NCBI RefSeq assembly: GCF_963855985.1
Contig: NC_087105.1
Coordinates: forward strand, 1,366,501 to 1,430,500
Direction: 5' to 3'
Origin: Ostrinia nubilalis
Lineage: Eukaryota; Arthropoda; Insecta; Lepidoptera; Crambidae
DNA: 64,000 nucleotides
Below, in pieces: positions 46,501 to 56,215 of the stretch. Below the pieces are notes generated by a model. It was not told the DNA's origin. It worked only from the letters and a program-made list of their open reading frames with translations, and searched no databases. Both the position numbers and the translations under genes were made by a program. The number at the start of each line of letters is the position of its first letter. Position 1 is the first letter of the stretch.

Positions 46501-49500
46501 TCAGACAAAAATTTGTTACAATACAAAATATCACATAAAGATTTGAGAAAAAACTCTCAAGATCTTGCTGAATTAGTCTGTTAATTAAAGAAGCTGTAGT
46601 TAGTCTTAATATTGAAATTTGACCAATCACAAACTTAGATTTGCCTTCAGTAAATTAGAGAGGGTCGAGTCCTGCAGTGAATGATAAATCTGGGCCTTTT
46701 CAAGGCAAGAGTGAATAAGCACTTACAGGGCAGATGTACCATCCTAGATAGAATTTCACTTAACATCAGGTACGAATGCGGTCAAATACCTATCTGCGTA
46801 AGAATAAACTAGTTTTGAGCTTAACTTGTCAACTATCAGAAAGAAGAGTAGGGTCAGGGAGGCAACAGTGACTCACTTTTTTTTCGAAGCTTAATAAAAA
46901 TAGATATCGCTTTAATATTGGCCTAAAATTTGCTCACATTTTAGATACACTATTGAACTGTAACTGAGCACTCATGATTCTACATTATTTACTACTTATG
47001 TCAAAGTAGGAACCTAAAACAAAAAAATAATAATTGAGCCACTGTGGACTACTAGGTGTACACACTGACTCACTGCCGTGGTACACAGTATTAACGTGGT
47101 ACGGCAGTATTTATATGAAAAGAAAATGCCCATTCCGCGTAGTTTTTTATTAGAAATAATAACAAAACTGCACAAGCTATTCTTATTATAATCAACAATT
47201 CAACACGACTCTTAGTACTTTTATTGCTACCTATAAGATCTTAAGTCATCTCAATCTCTTCGTTATTTATTTCTTCCCTATTTTTCTGTCGGTTTTTTCC
47301 GTGGCATTCTGTAAATAAAAAAACAAAATTCGATTTAAAGTTAGAAAAATATTGAATTCCTATAAACTACAAAAGTATTAAAATTGAGTCACTGTGTACT
47401 TCTACGCCATTTTGTAAATATTTGATCAAAAAAACCAAGATGTAAAACAAATAAGTCAAAATTCGGATTAAAGACAATTGATACAAGACCTACTATCCGA
47501 TAAATATAACGGCTATTACCTATAGCAACAAACAAAGATATGAAAACAATCGAAACTCACCTTAGAATGTAATTTAGTGGGCGCGAAAACAAAAAACATT
47601 CCCTCACCCTTCCGCACGGCACTTGACCGGCGAGCAAACTGGTTTAAACGTGTTCGGGTACCAAGACCTTTGAATCGGTAAAAGAGACAAATATATATTC
47701 CTATGCCTTCAGGTCGAAACATGACTGAGCCACTGTAGCCGACCGAGTCACTGTTGCCTCCATGACCCTAGTAGATTTTTTTTATTAAACAACAAAAAAC
47801 AGGCTGGCGCCTGGATTCCTAGTTATTAAACATTACTTTTTCTGACACTTCCACTTATAAAACTTTTCTTTTTCTCCAGTTTCTCTCGTGCGCGCTAAAC
47901 TGCGCGTGCCTAGCGCTGCTCAACTCAGGCGTAGCGATGCGTCACGTGTTCGCGTGCGTGTCGTGCTCAGTTGACGCGCGAGGGGAGGTACGGCTGGGCG
48001 GGCGGGAGGAGGTGGCCCACATCAGCTGCGTCTTCGATGGGGTTCACAGGAGTCTGATCACTTGTGAGTATTTTTTTATCCATTGCTTATCTAGGGTTAT
48101 TTTCCAGTTCCAGTTTGATAGTATGTAAATGATGATAAACTACCCTAGACCATTCTGGGGTGGACACGGCCCACCCGGCCCTCGCGCTATATACGCGCAT
48201 GCAACAACGAACAAGCTCGTGGCCTGCATCTACTCTCTACACTCACCTGATGGAAAGTGATAATCAGACCGAAGGTGGCGAGCTTTACCCGGGATCCTCA
48301 ACCGCAGACTGAGGTGGTTCTTTTCTTGGCTCTTAGTTCCTATCGCGCGTCATCGGCGTATTTACGATAATTTTCCAGGGGGACCTGGCCATGGGGGTGC
48401 GATTAGTTGATACTTATCATGCCTGTGTAAGATATAACAATGAAGGTTTTCGCGTATGAAAGATCCGCTAGATGGCGGGACGTGGATGTGCGGTCTGACT
48501 GCTGCGTGATTGGTGGATTTTGACATATCTGTCAATGTCATGTCAAAAATAACCAATCATGCAGCATTTGGGCCTCGCGTCTACGTATTGCCATCTGGCG
48601 GATTTTTCATTCGCGAATACCCTCAATATTGAGCAGAATTGTGGAAATATTATCCAAGTCTGATTGGTTATTCAAAATACACTGCACCGCTCTTGGAAAC
48701 CGGGCTTGCGCACTGAACTGCGCGTGCCTAGCGCTGCTCAACTCTGGAGTAGCGATGCGTCACGTGTTCGCGTGCGTGTCGTGCTCGGTGGACGCGCGCG
48801 GGGAGGCGCGGCGGGGCGGGCGGGGGGAGGCGGCCCACATCAGCTGCGTCTTCGATGGGGTTCACAGGAATCTGATCACTTGTGAGTATTTTTTTTTCCA
48901 TTGCCTTATCTAGGGTTATTTTCCAGTTCCAGTTTGATAGTATGTAAATGATGATAAACTACCCTAGACCATTCTGGGGTGGACACGGCCCACCCGGCCC
49001 TCGCGCTATATACGCGCATGCAACAACGAACAAGCTCGTGGCCTGCATCTACTCTCTACACTCACCTGATGGAAAGTGATAATCAGGCCGAAGGTGGCGA
49101 GCTTTACCCGGGATCCTCAACCACAGAGGCACTGAGGCGGTTCTTTTCTTGGCTCTTAGTTCCTATCGCGCGTCATCGGCGTATCTAGGATAATTTTCCA
49201 GGGACCTGGCCATGGGGGTGCGATTAGTTGATACTTATCATGCCTGTGTGAGTAATATATAACAATGAAGGTTTTTGCGTATGAAAAATTCGCCAGATGG
49301 CAGTACGTAGACGCGAGGTCCAAATGCTGCATGATTGGTTATTTTTGACATAACATTGACAGATATGTCAAAATCCACCAATCACGCAGCAGTCAGACCC
49401 CACATCCACGTCCCGGCATCTAGCGGATCTTTCATACGCGAAAACCCTAATTGGACAACAGTCGATCCATTTCCATTGAGCAGAGTTCTGTTGTGAAAAT

Positions 49501-51005
49501 ATTATCCAAATCTCATTGGTTATTCAAAACATATCTCTCGTATCCGCTCTTGGAAACCGGGCTTGCGCACTGAGCTGACAGTTCCTGAGCTGCGCGTGCC
49601 TAGCGCTGCTCAACTCTGGAGTAGCGATGCGGCACGTGTTCGCGTGCGTGTCGTGCTCGGTGGACGCGCGCGGGGAGGCGCGGCGGGGCGGGCGGGGGGA
49701 GGCGGCCCACATCAGCTGCGTCTTCGATGGGGTTCACAGGAATTTGATCACTTGTGAGTATGTGAGCAGTTTCTACAAGGTTACAAAACCAAAGTGGAGA
49801 CAAGACGAGACCAGAGGAGATGTGCGGCGAAATTGGCAGGTTATTTCCACCAAAGCGGAGCGGAGACGAGCGCAGAGGAGACGAGAGGATACGATATGTA
49901 GAATGCGTAGCTGTCAGCTGTCAGTCTATTGTAGCTGCTGTCTACGAATCTTATGACGCTTTCGGGTGTGCGAGGTACGGGGAAGAAGGCAGCGGGGAAC
50001 GAGGTACGCGTAGCCGCCTGCTCCGCTCCACATCAGCTGCGTCTTCGATGGGGTTCACAGGAATCTGATCACTTGTGAGTATTTTTTAGGGTTTTTATCA
50101 ACAACAAGGAAGCTCGAGGAAGATTCAGGCCGAAGGTGGAAGCGAGCCTCACCCGGAATCCTAGATATTTTACTACCGACTGCTGGAATACAATGCTGTT
50201 AACATTACTACTACTTAGTAGTAGATGGTGGTAACTAGCTAGGCGGACTTAAAATCAGCTGCGTCTTCGATGGGGTTGACAGGAATTTGATCACTTGTGA
50301 GTATTTGAGCAGTTCCTATATGGCTGAAACCAAAGTGGAGATGAGAGAAATGTGCGGCGAAGCTGGCAGGTTATTTCCACCAAAGCGGAGCGGAGATGAA
50401 ATGAGCGGAGAGGAGACGAGAGGATACGATATGTCAGCTGTCAGTCTATTGTAGCTGCTGTCTACGAATCTTATGACGCTTTCGGGTGTGCGAGGCGCTG
50501 GAAGAACGCAGCGGGGTAAGTGATGATCAGGCTGAAGGTGGAAGCGAGCCTGACCTGGAATTCTCAATCTCAGGAATTGACTATCTTACCTTCAACTGCT
50601 AGAACACAGTGCTATTAAAATTGTTGTTATCACGACAGACTTGGCTCCCACGGCTACTTTTTACGATACAGTCACGATGCCGTAGCGCGTTGGTATCACT
50701 TCTGTAGCGCGTTGCGAATGCAACTAACGCGCGTTGTAGCATTGCTGTCGCTCGTTTACGAACGCGCGACAGCAACATTACAAAAAGTACTTACGAAAAA
50801 TCTTGGTAGCTGGCCAGACAGGGTAACACTTAACCTATCCATTAATATTAGTATTCAAGGCTAACTCGGTCTTGTTCCAGGTTTCTCCGAAGGCACGTAC
50901 AGTGAAGGCGCATACTTCGAAGCGGTGGCCAAGTGTCGCGCAGCCAGCGAGGTCATCTTTGCGTTCTACAGGGACGTCGTCGCCAAGTACTCCAGCGCTA
51001 TATGA
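43590..51005 (+). CDS. EXOSC5: Exosome complex component EXOSC5 / Rrp46, 5 exons, 215 aa
   Basis: RNase PH-like subunit of the hexameric core ring of the RNA exosome (nuclear and cytoplasmic 3'-5' RNA decay and processing); non-catalytic in animals. Exons: 43590-43692, 43894-44020, 46320-46428, 47880-48063, 50881-51005; GT-AG, phases join, 216 codons with TGA. Seen: LQPMKCELNFLSKSDGSAIL at the N-terminus, GDTVALVSVNGP (about 35-46), ENVIRQTCEKAILGSLYPRT (80-99), SCALNCACLALLNSGVAMRH (about 120-140), and GTYSEGAYFEAVAKCRAASE near the C-terminus. Length is slightly below the human protein (235). Exon 4 has four downstream partial copies in intron 4. The copy at 47880 has by far the best acceptor (CTTTTTCTCCAG), so I take it as constitutive. 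The exact amino acids of exon 4 in the mature mRNA depend on that choice. Confidence 0.93.
44725..45344. mobile_element. nested 620-bp inverted-repeat element
   Basis: TTTACAATGGCATACTTTTA at the left, mirrored at the right, with a second stem GCAGAATTTCTTTTGGCAAA. Two direct repeats containing TTCTGCCATCTGCATAGTAT lie inside (about 45085-45250). Confidence 0.6.
45364..45655 (+). repeat. lepidopteran interspersed repeat (CTGACTGACTGACATATCAA family)
   Basis: CTGACTGACTGACATATCAA, GCCTAAACGGCTAAACGTAG, GGGACGTAGCTTAGGTACCG, TTCCCACGGGAACGG. Related to 6434-6605 and 10255-10480. The second half duplicates the first (…CTTGAAATTTGGCATGCAAG…). Confidence 0.5.
46850..47769. mobile_element. 920-bp TIR element with repeated TGAGTCACTG motif, EXOSC5 intron 3
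   Basis: Ends AGGGTCAGGGAGGCAACAGT and mirror (…GTTGCCTCCATGACCCT), followed inside by GACTCAC. GAGTCACTG / GAGCCACTG words recur (about 46868, 47035, 47066, 47389, 47726). No transposase. It occupies most of intron 3, about 110 bp from exon 4. Confidence 0.65.
48440..48627. mobile_element. MITE family A copy in the A-B spacer of EXOSC5 intron 4
   Basis: GAAGGTTTTCGCGTATGAAA … TTCATTCGCGAATACCCTC, same family as 7251-7427. Its asymmetric interior (GGACGTGGATGTGCGGTCTG at left, CCTCGCGTCTACGTATTGCC at right) fixes its orientation, which is opposite to the copy at 49266-49452. Confidence 0.7.
48707..48881 (+). pseudogene. EXOSC5 exon 4 copy B (175 nt, open, no acceptor)
   Basis: Reproduces exon 4 from its fourth codon to the donor (ATCACTT|GTGAGT), fully open. 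Compared with the 47880 exon it changes about five residues (for instance GEVRLGGREEV to GEARRGGRGEA and HRS to HRN). Upstream there is no AG within about 45 bp, so it should not be spliced in by itself. Confidence 0.75.
49266..49452. mobile_element. MITE family A copy in the B-C spacer, flipped
   Basis: Occupies the same place in the duplicated spacer as 48440-48627, but the interior is reverse-complemented relative to the flanks, which are in direct orientation. Confidence 0.7.
49582..49753 (+). pseudogene. EXOSC5 exon 4 copy C (172 nt) with a new in-phase acceptor
   Basis: Same encoded residues as copy B from CACLALLNSG on. A 15-bp insertion relative to B (GCTGACAGTTCCTGA) creates GCTGACAG|TTCCTGAGC, an AG in phase 0, and the donor ACTT|GTGAGT is kept. 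If used instead of exon 47880-48063 the frame is preserved (57 codons + 1 nt versus 61 + 1) and the peptide starts FLSCACLALL instead of FLSCALNCACLALL. A candidate alternative exon; the pyrimidine tract is weak. Confidence 0.6.
49770..50020 (+). repeat. direct repeat unit F1 (AAAGTGGAGA…ACGCTTTCGGGTGTGCGAGG)
   Basis: GGCAGGTTATTTCCACCAAA, AGGAGACGAGAGGATACGAT, TGTCAGTCTATTGTAGCTGC and TTATGACGCTTTCGGGTGTG recur in the same order at 50325-50515. Each unit follows a partial exon-4 copy. Confidence 0.65.
50028..50074 (+). pseudogene. EXOSC5 exon 4 copy D (last about 47 nt plus donor)
   Basis: CCACATCAGCTGCGTCTTCG … ATCACTT|GTGAGT: only the 3' end of the exon with its donor. Confidence 0.7.
50254..50296 (+). 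pseudogene. EXOSC5 exon 4 copy E (last about 43 nt plus donor)
   Basis: ATCAGCTGCGTCTTCGATGG … GATCACTT|GTGAGT, with one substitution (GTTGAC for GTTCAC). Followed by the second F-unit. Confidence 0.7.
50325..50515 (+). repeat. direct repeat unit F2
   Basis: Second copy of the unit at 49770-50020, with small deletions. Confidence 0.6.
50635..50800. mobile_element. GC-rich MITE (CGCCCACGGCGACTTTTT family), EXOSC5 intron 4
   Basis: TTGGCTCCCACGGCTACTTT … GCGTTGCGAATGCAACTAAC … ACAGCAACATTACAAAAAGT: degenerate member of the family at 10736-11074. It ends about 80 bp before EXOSC5 exon 5. Confidence 0.5.
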
Positions 51006-51159
51006 CCCGAGATGAGAAGGGAGGCAGCTGGCATGTGAGCGAACTTTTGGTGAAGTGCTGGAACTAAAATTTGTGGAACTAAAATGTGAGGATAGAATGT
51101 TTGTGGGCCCAATGACGAATAGAATTAAAGAAAAGAAAGAGATAGAGCGCATTCATATA

Positions 51160-51549
51160 CAGGGTGTCCCAGAATGGGTGAATCAAACTGCTAGGGGAGG
51201 TAGCTCTACTAATGTACTATCACTAAAAGATATGAAAAAAAAATTTGAGTTCGGATTTTTTTTTAAACTAAACTCGAAATCTAGTCATTATTTTCAAAAG
51301 TTTGTTTACAGATAAACGAAGCGATCATGTACAATTAATATTAGTAAGAAAAAAGTACAAATAAACTCCAAACGCAGCAATTATAGCCAGATACTTAGGC
51401 AAAGCTGATTTATTTTCACTTTTTCAAAAACATTTTTTTTTGTATCCTTACTCCTTATGCGCTTTATTTTTGTTCATATTTTTTAGGGATAGTACATTAT
51501 TAGAGCCACCTCCCCTAGCAGTTTTATTCATCCATTCTGGGACACCCTG
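51160..51549. mobile_element. 390-bp mariner-type MITE in the EXOSC5 3' flank
   Basis: TA|CAGGGTGTCCCAGAATGG … CCATTCTGGGACACCCTG|TA: TIRs of about 80 bp and TA on both sides. 155 bp after the EXOSC5 stop and before its likely poly(A) signal, so it would be part of the 3' UTR. Confidence 0.75.
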
Positions 51550-51897
51550 TATTATGTGAAAGCGCTCAAAGACTACCTCTCTCTCTAAATGTAGTGAGAT
51601 ATAAGTCAGTATAACTTTTGATAAGTTAAGTATTGAGATGGCTACTAAGTTGAAAATCAATAGAATATTTTCACATTTTTTAATTTCCGTTACAGTGTTT
51701 GTAATAAGTAAGTAATACTAGTTTTGTTTCTAGTAGGCAATTGGTTATTTTGTCATCCACCTCAGTATCAGCCTTAACTTTGAATTTTGTACTATGTAAA
51801 TGGACTTGTTACTTTATTCTACAATTTCTAGAGATTGTGATAATGTGCGAGCTATCTGTCTATTAGAATTTAAGAATGTTAGACATTTATGTTTAAT

Positions 51898-51903
51898 AAT
51901 AAA
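51898..51903 (+). terminator. candidate EXOSC5 polyadenylation signal
   Basis: AATAAA about 890 nt after the stop codon, followed by AT-rich sequence. The first clear canonical signal downstream. Confidence 0.45.
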
Positions 51904-51919
51904 GATATAAATTGTAATA

Positions 51920-53190
51920 GCAAATTTCATTATGCATGACCTTATTTTACAAATCCAACTTAACCTTTATTTTCTTACCTTAAAATTCTGTGTAAAACAA
52001 GCTAGACGGGCGGAGCCGTAGGCAAGGAAGCTAAAAACCAATAATTGAGAATATTATTGACGTTAAAACCATTTTGGTGCTAGTTTATGTAGTCAAACTT
52101 TTATTACTTTATTTTTGAACGCCATTTACTCCAAAGCCTTGAGTTGGAACTCGTCAGAGGTACAAGCTCGATGCAAAGGACAATCTTAATTGGTAGGTAT
52201 TTGGTATGATACGCATCACGGCGGCGCTCGTAGCGAAATAATAAGTGAATAATAATTGAAGGCGGCTCCTTTATGCGCCCGCGCTCCCGAATGTAGCGAC
52301 AGACGACTGAGTAAGGGGCGGGGCACAGTGAGTGGAAACGATGTCCAATTTTGGTTGACAGGAATCCTAAGATCGTGGCTAAACAGGAGTTACAGCGGTA
52401 GGAATATTATTTTTGATAGGAGCTATATGTAGGTTTGTGAATTGGACACTTAGAATATACAGCTTCAGACCTTTAAGGATTAAAAAGTAGCACCTGCTCT
52501 ACTAAACAACCTGTCAAATAGCATGTTTCACTATTTGTGATTGCTATCACCTTCTTAGTGGATTGTGAGGGAGACAAGAGCAATATGCCGCGAGGCCCAC
52601 GAATATTGTAGTTGATAAAGCAACACATACCTACTGTTTGTGGTTGCTGATAAAATGTCGTTTCGTTAACGTAATTTATGGAAACTGGTGGACGCTTTGA
52701 GTCTGAGGCTGTGACAAATTTTTATTCTGAACTTGTATTTTAATTCAGTTACGTTAACGAATCCAGATTTTTTGCCAGCTTACAGAATAGACCATTGGTT
52801 TTAACTCTTCAAACTCAGTAGAATACTCTCTCACTGTGCCCCAGGCCGCGCGTTCGCGCCAAAAAGAAGCAAGATGGCGGACGCTGGATGCAAATCCGCT
52901 CCAAAGGGCCGCCGCAACGTCGCTGGCGGCTCACCCTTTTGCTCTATTTGATACAAGCATTGTGTAGGATCAGTGAAGGAAGGCCGAATATCACTGACTG
53001 AAGCCGCCTCGGAACTTGGAACTTCGAACTGGATTCTCTTGACGATTTCTTTTCAAATATTTTTTTTTACTGTCTGAAGCCTAAGTAACTGTATTTTCAT
53101 TCAGAAGTAATAGCTAGAATTTGGCATTATTATAAAGAACTTGACAAATTATTGAAATACCTACCAAATTCCTCTTTTCCTAGGATCGTA
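51920..53190. other. intergenic, no gene recognised; two CpG-rich islands
   Basis: Contains a repeat scrap (GACGGGCGGAGCCGTAGGCA near 52004) and CpG-rich segments at 52260-52330 and 52840-52945. The second carries AAGATGGCGG (52871-52880), the YY1/Pho consensus. No open frame with splice context. Confidence 0.4.
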
Positions 53191-53196
53191 TTTTAC

Positions 53197-53343
53197 GCCC
53201 GTATTCACAAACGATGCTTGCTTAAGTGAAGCAGCAAATCGAACGCACAGCGTTGAAAAGAGAGCTCTGTGATTGGTTCATGTGTCACCCAGTGCGTCCA
53301 CGCGCATTGTGAGATTGTTAGTAATGTTTGTGAATACGGGCGA
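53197..53343. mobile_element. 147-bp MITE (CGCCCGTATTCACAAAC ends)
   Basis: CGCCCGTATTCACAAACGAT at the left and GTTTGTGAATACGGGCG at the right: a 17-bp perfect TIR. Interior contains TGTGATTGGTTCATGTGTCA. Confidence 0.7.
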
Positions 53344-54094
53344 TAATTAATATTCTAAGCTAAGCAATTGAGATAAAAATAATTCAATAGAGTCAGCAAG
53401 CTATCGTAATGAAGTAAAGTAAAAGTATACAAGCCCGAACATGTCTTTGGCTGTCCCCATCTCATTTGCGAGTAGGTACAAGTTGCGCGCGCGCAGCTGA
53501 ATAGAATGATTGTGAACAAGCCCATGGCATGCAAATACCGGACACAATGCAGCTTTCATGTCGCCGGCAAAAAGATCGCTTTATCTCTTAAAAAGGTGTA
53601 GATTTTATTCGGTTTGCGAAAAGGCGACTGTTTCCCTTCAATGCGAATGCGACATGAATGCATGCATGCTAAAATCATGCAAATGCCAGCATGCATCATG
53701 GACTCATGGTCGTTTCCAAGGTTTCCTAGGAAATGAGCATACGAGTAAGTATCAAGCTCTTAAAAACAGTGTTGCGTTCATGAGCGCCACGAGTACATAA
53801 CGCCTAAGTCCTGGATGGGTCACGGGATATGTACCTACTGTTCATACCCAATCACAATAACCTAATTAAAACATTAAAACAATGTTACTATTTACTTTCA
53901 AGTTGCAGCTTTATTCCTGAATCATTTACTGGACTCATTGCTTTTGGTACGAAAACCGGCGTAATATCCGAGAAGATTGTGATAATTTCAGGATAAAAGA
54001 AAAAGAAAAGATTGAATGATTGAAAGAAAAGATTAAAGATTGTATGCCTTTTATTATAATTTATTTCTTTAGTGTCGACACCGCCTTCCCCTTC

Positions 54095-54250
54095 ATATTT
54101 GTTTCAAGTAACTGTCCTCACCATAGGTTGTCTGGAAGAGATCGCTTCATAGCGATAAGACCGCCTAATTGTACTTTGTGTGTTCCTTTTCTTCTGTTAT
54201 GTTATTTGTTTGGTGTGCAATAAAGTGTATTTATTATTATTATTATAAAA
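54095..54250 (+). mobile_element. non-LTR retrotransposon 3' UTR fragment with (TTA)n tail
   Basis: GGTTGTCTGGAAGAGATCGC, TTCATAGCGATAAGACCGCC, TTGGTGTGCAATAAAGTGTA, then (TTA)n: a very common lepidopteran LINE 3' end. No ORF. Confidence 0.65.
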
Positions 54251-54359
54251 GAGAGTCGAAAAAAGCCGAAAAATGTGGCTAATTTCTTAATTCCCTTTTG
54301 ATAACGTTTAATATGGGTCGAATTCTTATCCGACGCAAGCCTTTAATTTGGCCGATATT

Positions 54360-54470
54360 AAGACGCAGCGTGGGAATGCGCCGGCGCACTGAAGTATGTA
54401 AATTGCCGCGATGGATGTCGCCGTGGCCGCCATATTTTACCGCGCGGTCCGCACCTGATTTACTGATGGT
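54360..54470. other. CpG-rich island with GCCGCCATATTTT
   Basis: GCGTGGGAATGCGCCGGCGC … GTCGCCGTGGCCGCCATATT … CGCGCGGTCCGC. It stands out from the AT-rich surroundings and carries a YY1/Pho-type core. Could be a promoter or enhancer of an unrecognised transcript; nothing coding is seen. Confidence 0.35.
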
Positions 54471-54699
54471 CGACTGAATTAGATAAATGTTTTGTTTTCT
54501 GACTGATATTATGGACGAGATTCCTGCCTGGAACTGTCGAGACTGTGAGGTTTTAATCTAAGTATCAAGGTTTCAAAGCACTGCGCGGCGTCGTGGGTCG
54601 ACAGTATTTGGTATTAATTTGATACTGCGGTGGATGGATACGGATTCCCGGGGAACGATGTGAGATTTTCTGCATGAGATTTTTAGCAGCTTGAACTGT

Positions 54700-55920
54700 T
54701 TTTGGGAAACTGGACTAAGTGGAAACCTAATTGCCATTTAAAAAGGAGAATCTGCCACAAATCTTGACATTTTCAGGAAAAAGATAGTCTGGTTTTCCTT
54801 TACAGTATCTCCTAAAATTGTGTCACTTTGTCGCTTCAAAATAATTGAAAATGACCATTTTCTTTGTTTGTAGGAGGAACCCTACTTAAACATGTACCTA
54901 GTAAACTAACATTAGCAATAGAACTTTATTGATATAACCGGCCACTAATACTTCAAGGGCCAAAGAGAACAACCATTAACATGCAACGAACGATGAATGA
55001 GTTACAACAAGGTACAAGCGCAGCGCAACGCGGCTACTGCGCGCGGGTTTATTCTTCTACCCACATTGCGAAATTCACTACCTACCATCTTACCAAGGTA
55101 CTTATTTTCTTCGGGTAAATGCTCTAAATAAGCATAATCTTGACCCTGGAGAAGGAAGGGTAGTATAGTTGACGAGGGCTCTCTTAAAAATGACAGTCGA
55201 TAGAGCACTGGCATTTACTACCAAATAAAACGCTATTTTGTATTTTCATTATTTCTCGTCAGTCCGACAGGGGATCGTTGTACTTACTTAGAAGAAGGCG
55301 TTTGGGACCGAAGCATCAAAATTACTTCAATAAATAGAATCAACTCAACGAAGGGATCGTAAGTAAGTCATTGGTAGCATTCGTTAGCTTGGGCTAGTAT
55401 TATATTATCTGTGGCTTGGGTGAATTTTAGCTTATTCTAGAGAGCTTTCAAAGGGTTCAGGTTCTATGATAGGTATTCGTGTTTTATCTAAAACGCAATT
55501 GATCAAGACTACAGCGTCCGGCCCTGATTGCATTTGGTTTAAGTAATACAGAAGTCTGAATACTGATGCCGAGTGGCAGCGCGGTAGCGACTGACGTGGT
55601 ACTTTGTTGTACTGTCCACAAACTACTTGTAGGTTTATCGAATGAAACTAACTTGTTTAATTCAATAATTTTAGGACACAAATTCTCTTTAAAAAACCTT
55701 CAAATGAGGAATTTATGACGAACCAACATGCCTGTTGCCATTTAAAAAAATACTACTTACCCAAATCTGTGGGCGTCGTGTTTTTATGTAATCCACAGTG
55801 GGTACTGTGGGTCTACTGTGGAATCGCTTTTCATCAATCAGCTAGTGGGTAGGTAGGTGAGTAGTAACTATGTCAATTTATTGGTGATTTCTTCAACTAC
55901 CCTATGGCTAGTGGTTTTCA
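54700..55920. other. intergenic, nothing recognised
   Basis: AT-rich; short open frames on both strands only, without splice signals or family resemblance. Confidence 0.4.
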
Positions 55921-55929
55921 TTTGTTTAG

Positions 55930-55984
55930 GAGGTTGGAGAGGCTTAAGGGTATCCAGGTTGCCATTTGCGAAGAGGTCGACATG
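55930..55984 (+). other. orphan exon-like segment (55 nt)
   Basis: TTTGTTTAG| precedes and |GTGAGTTTG follows 55 nt that are open in one frame (G + 18 codons: RLERLKGIQVAICEEVDM). Acceptor, donor and the protein-like reading make it a candidate internal exon of an unrecognised plus-strand gene or non-coding RNA. No partner exon with matching phase was found within the window. May be chance. Confidence 0.25.
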
Positions 55985-56159
55985 GTGAGTTTGTATTTTT
56001 TTCTTTGCTCTACACACTGCAGTAGGTGCTTGTAGATTATACGTATTCGCTGGAACTTACTTATTAATTCATTATTCTGCTATCCGTACTGCCGCAGGGT
56101 GCATGTAGGCTCCACAACAAAACATAAGTTACAAGTACAGCTCGACAATTAAAGCGTGC

Positions 56160-56215
56160 CTCCCGCAGCGCCGCCATCTTTGATTTGCAGCGCGCGCGCC
56201 GCTCAACCTTCAATC
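56160..56215. other. CpG-rich island with GCCGCCATCTTTG
   Basis: CCCGCAGCGCCGCCATCTTT followed by GCAGCGCGCGCGCCGC. Another YY1/Pho-type core in a CpG patch; see also 56683-56700 (ATCCGCCATTTTCCC) and 57425-57475. Confidence 0.35.

Noticed and set aside
53558..53800. 80-aa Cys-rich plus-strand frame (LQCECDMNACMLKSCKCQHA)
   Set aside because: Cys content comes from repeated TGCATG/CATGCA words; no promoter, splice sites or family resemblance.
54510..54543. Possible first exon (MDEIPAWNCRD then GTGAGG)
   Set aside because: Joining it to the exon-like segment at 55930 creates a stop codon, and no other partner was found.
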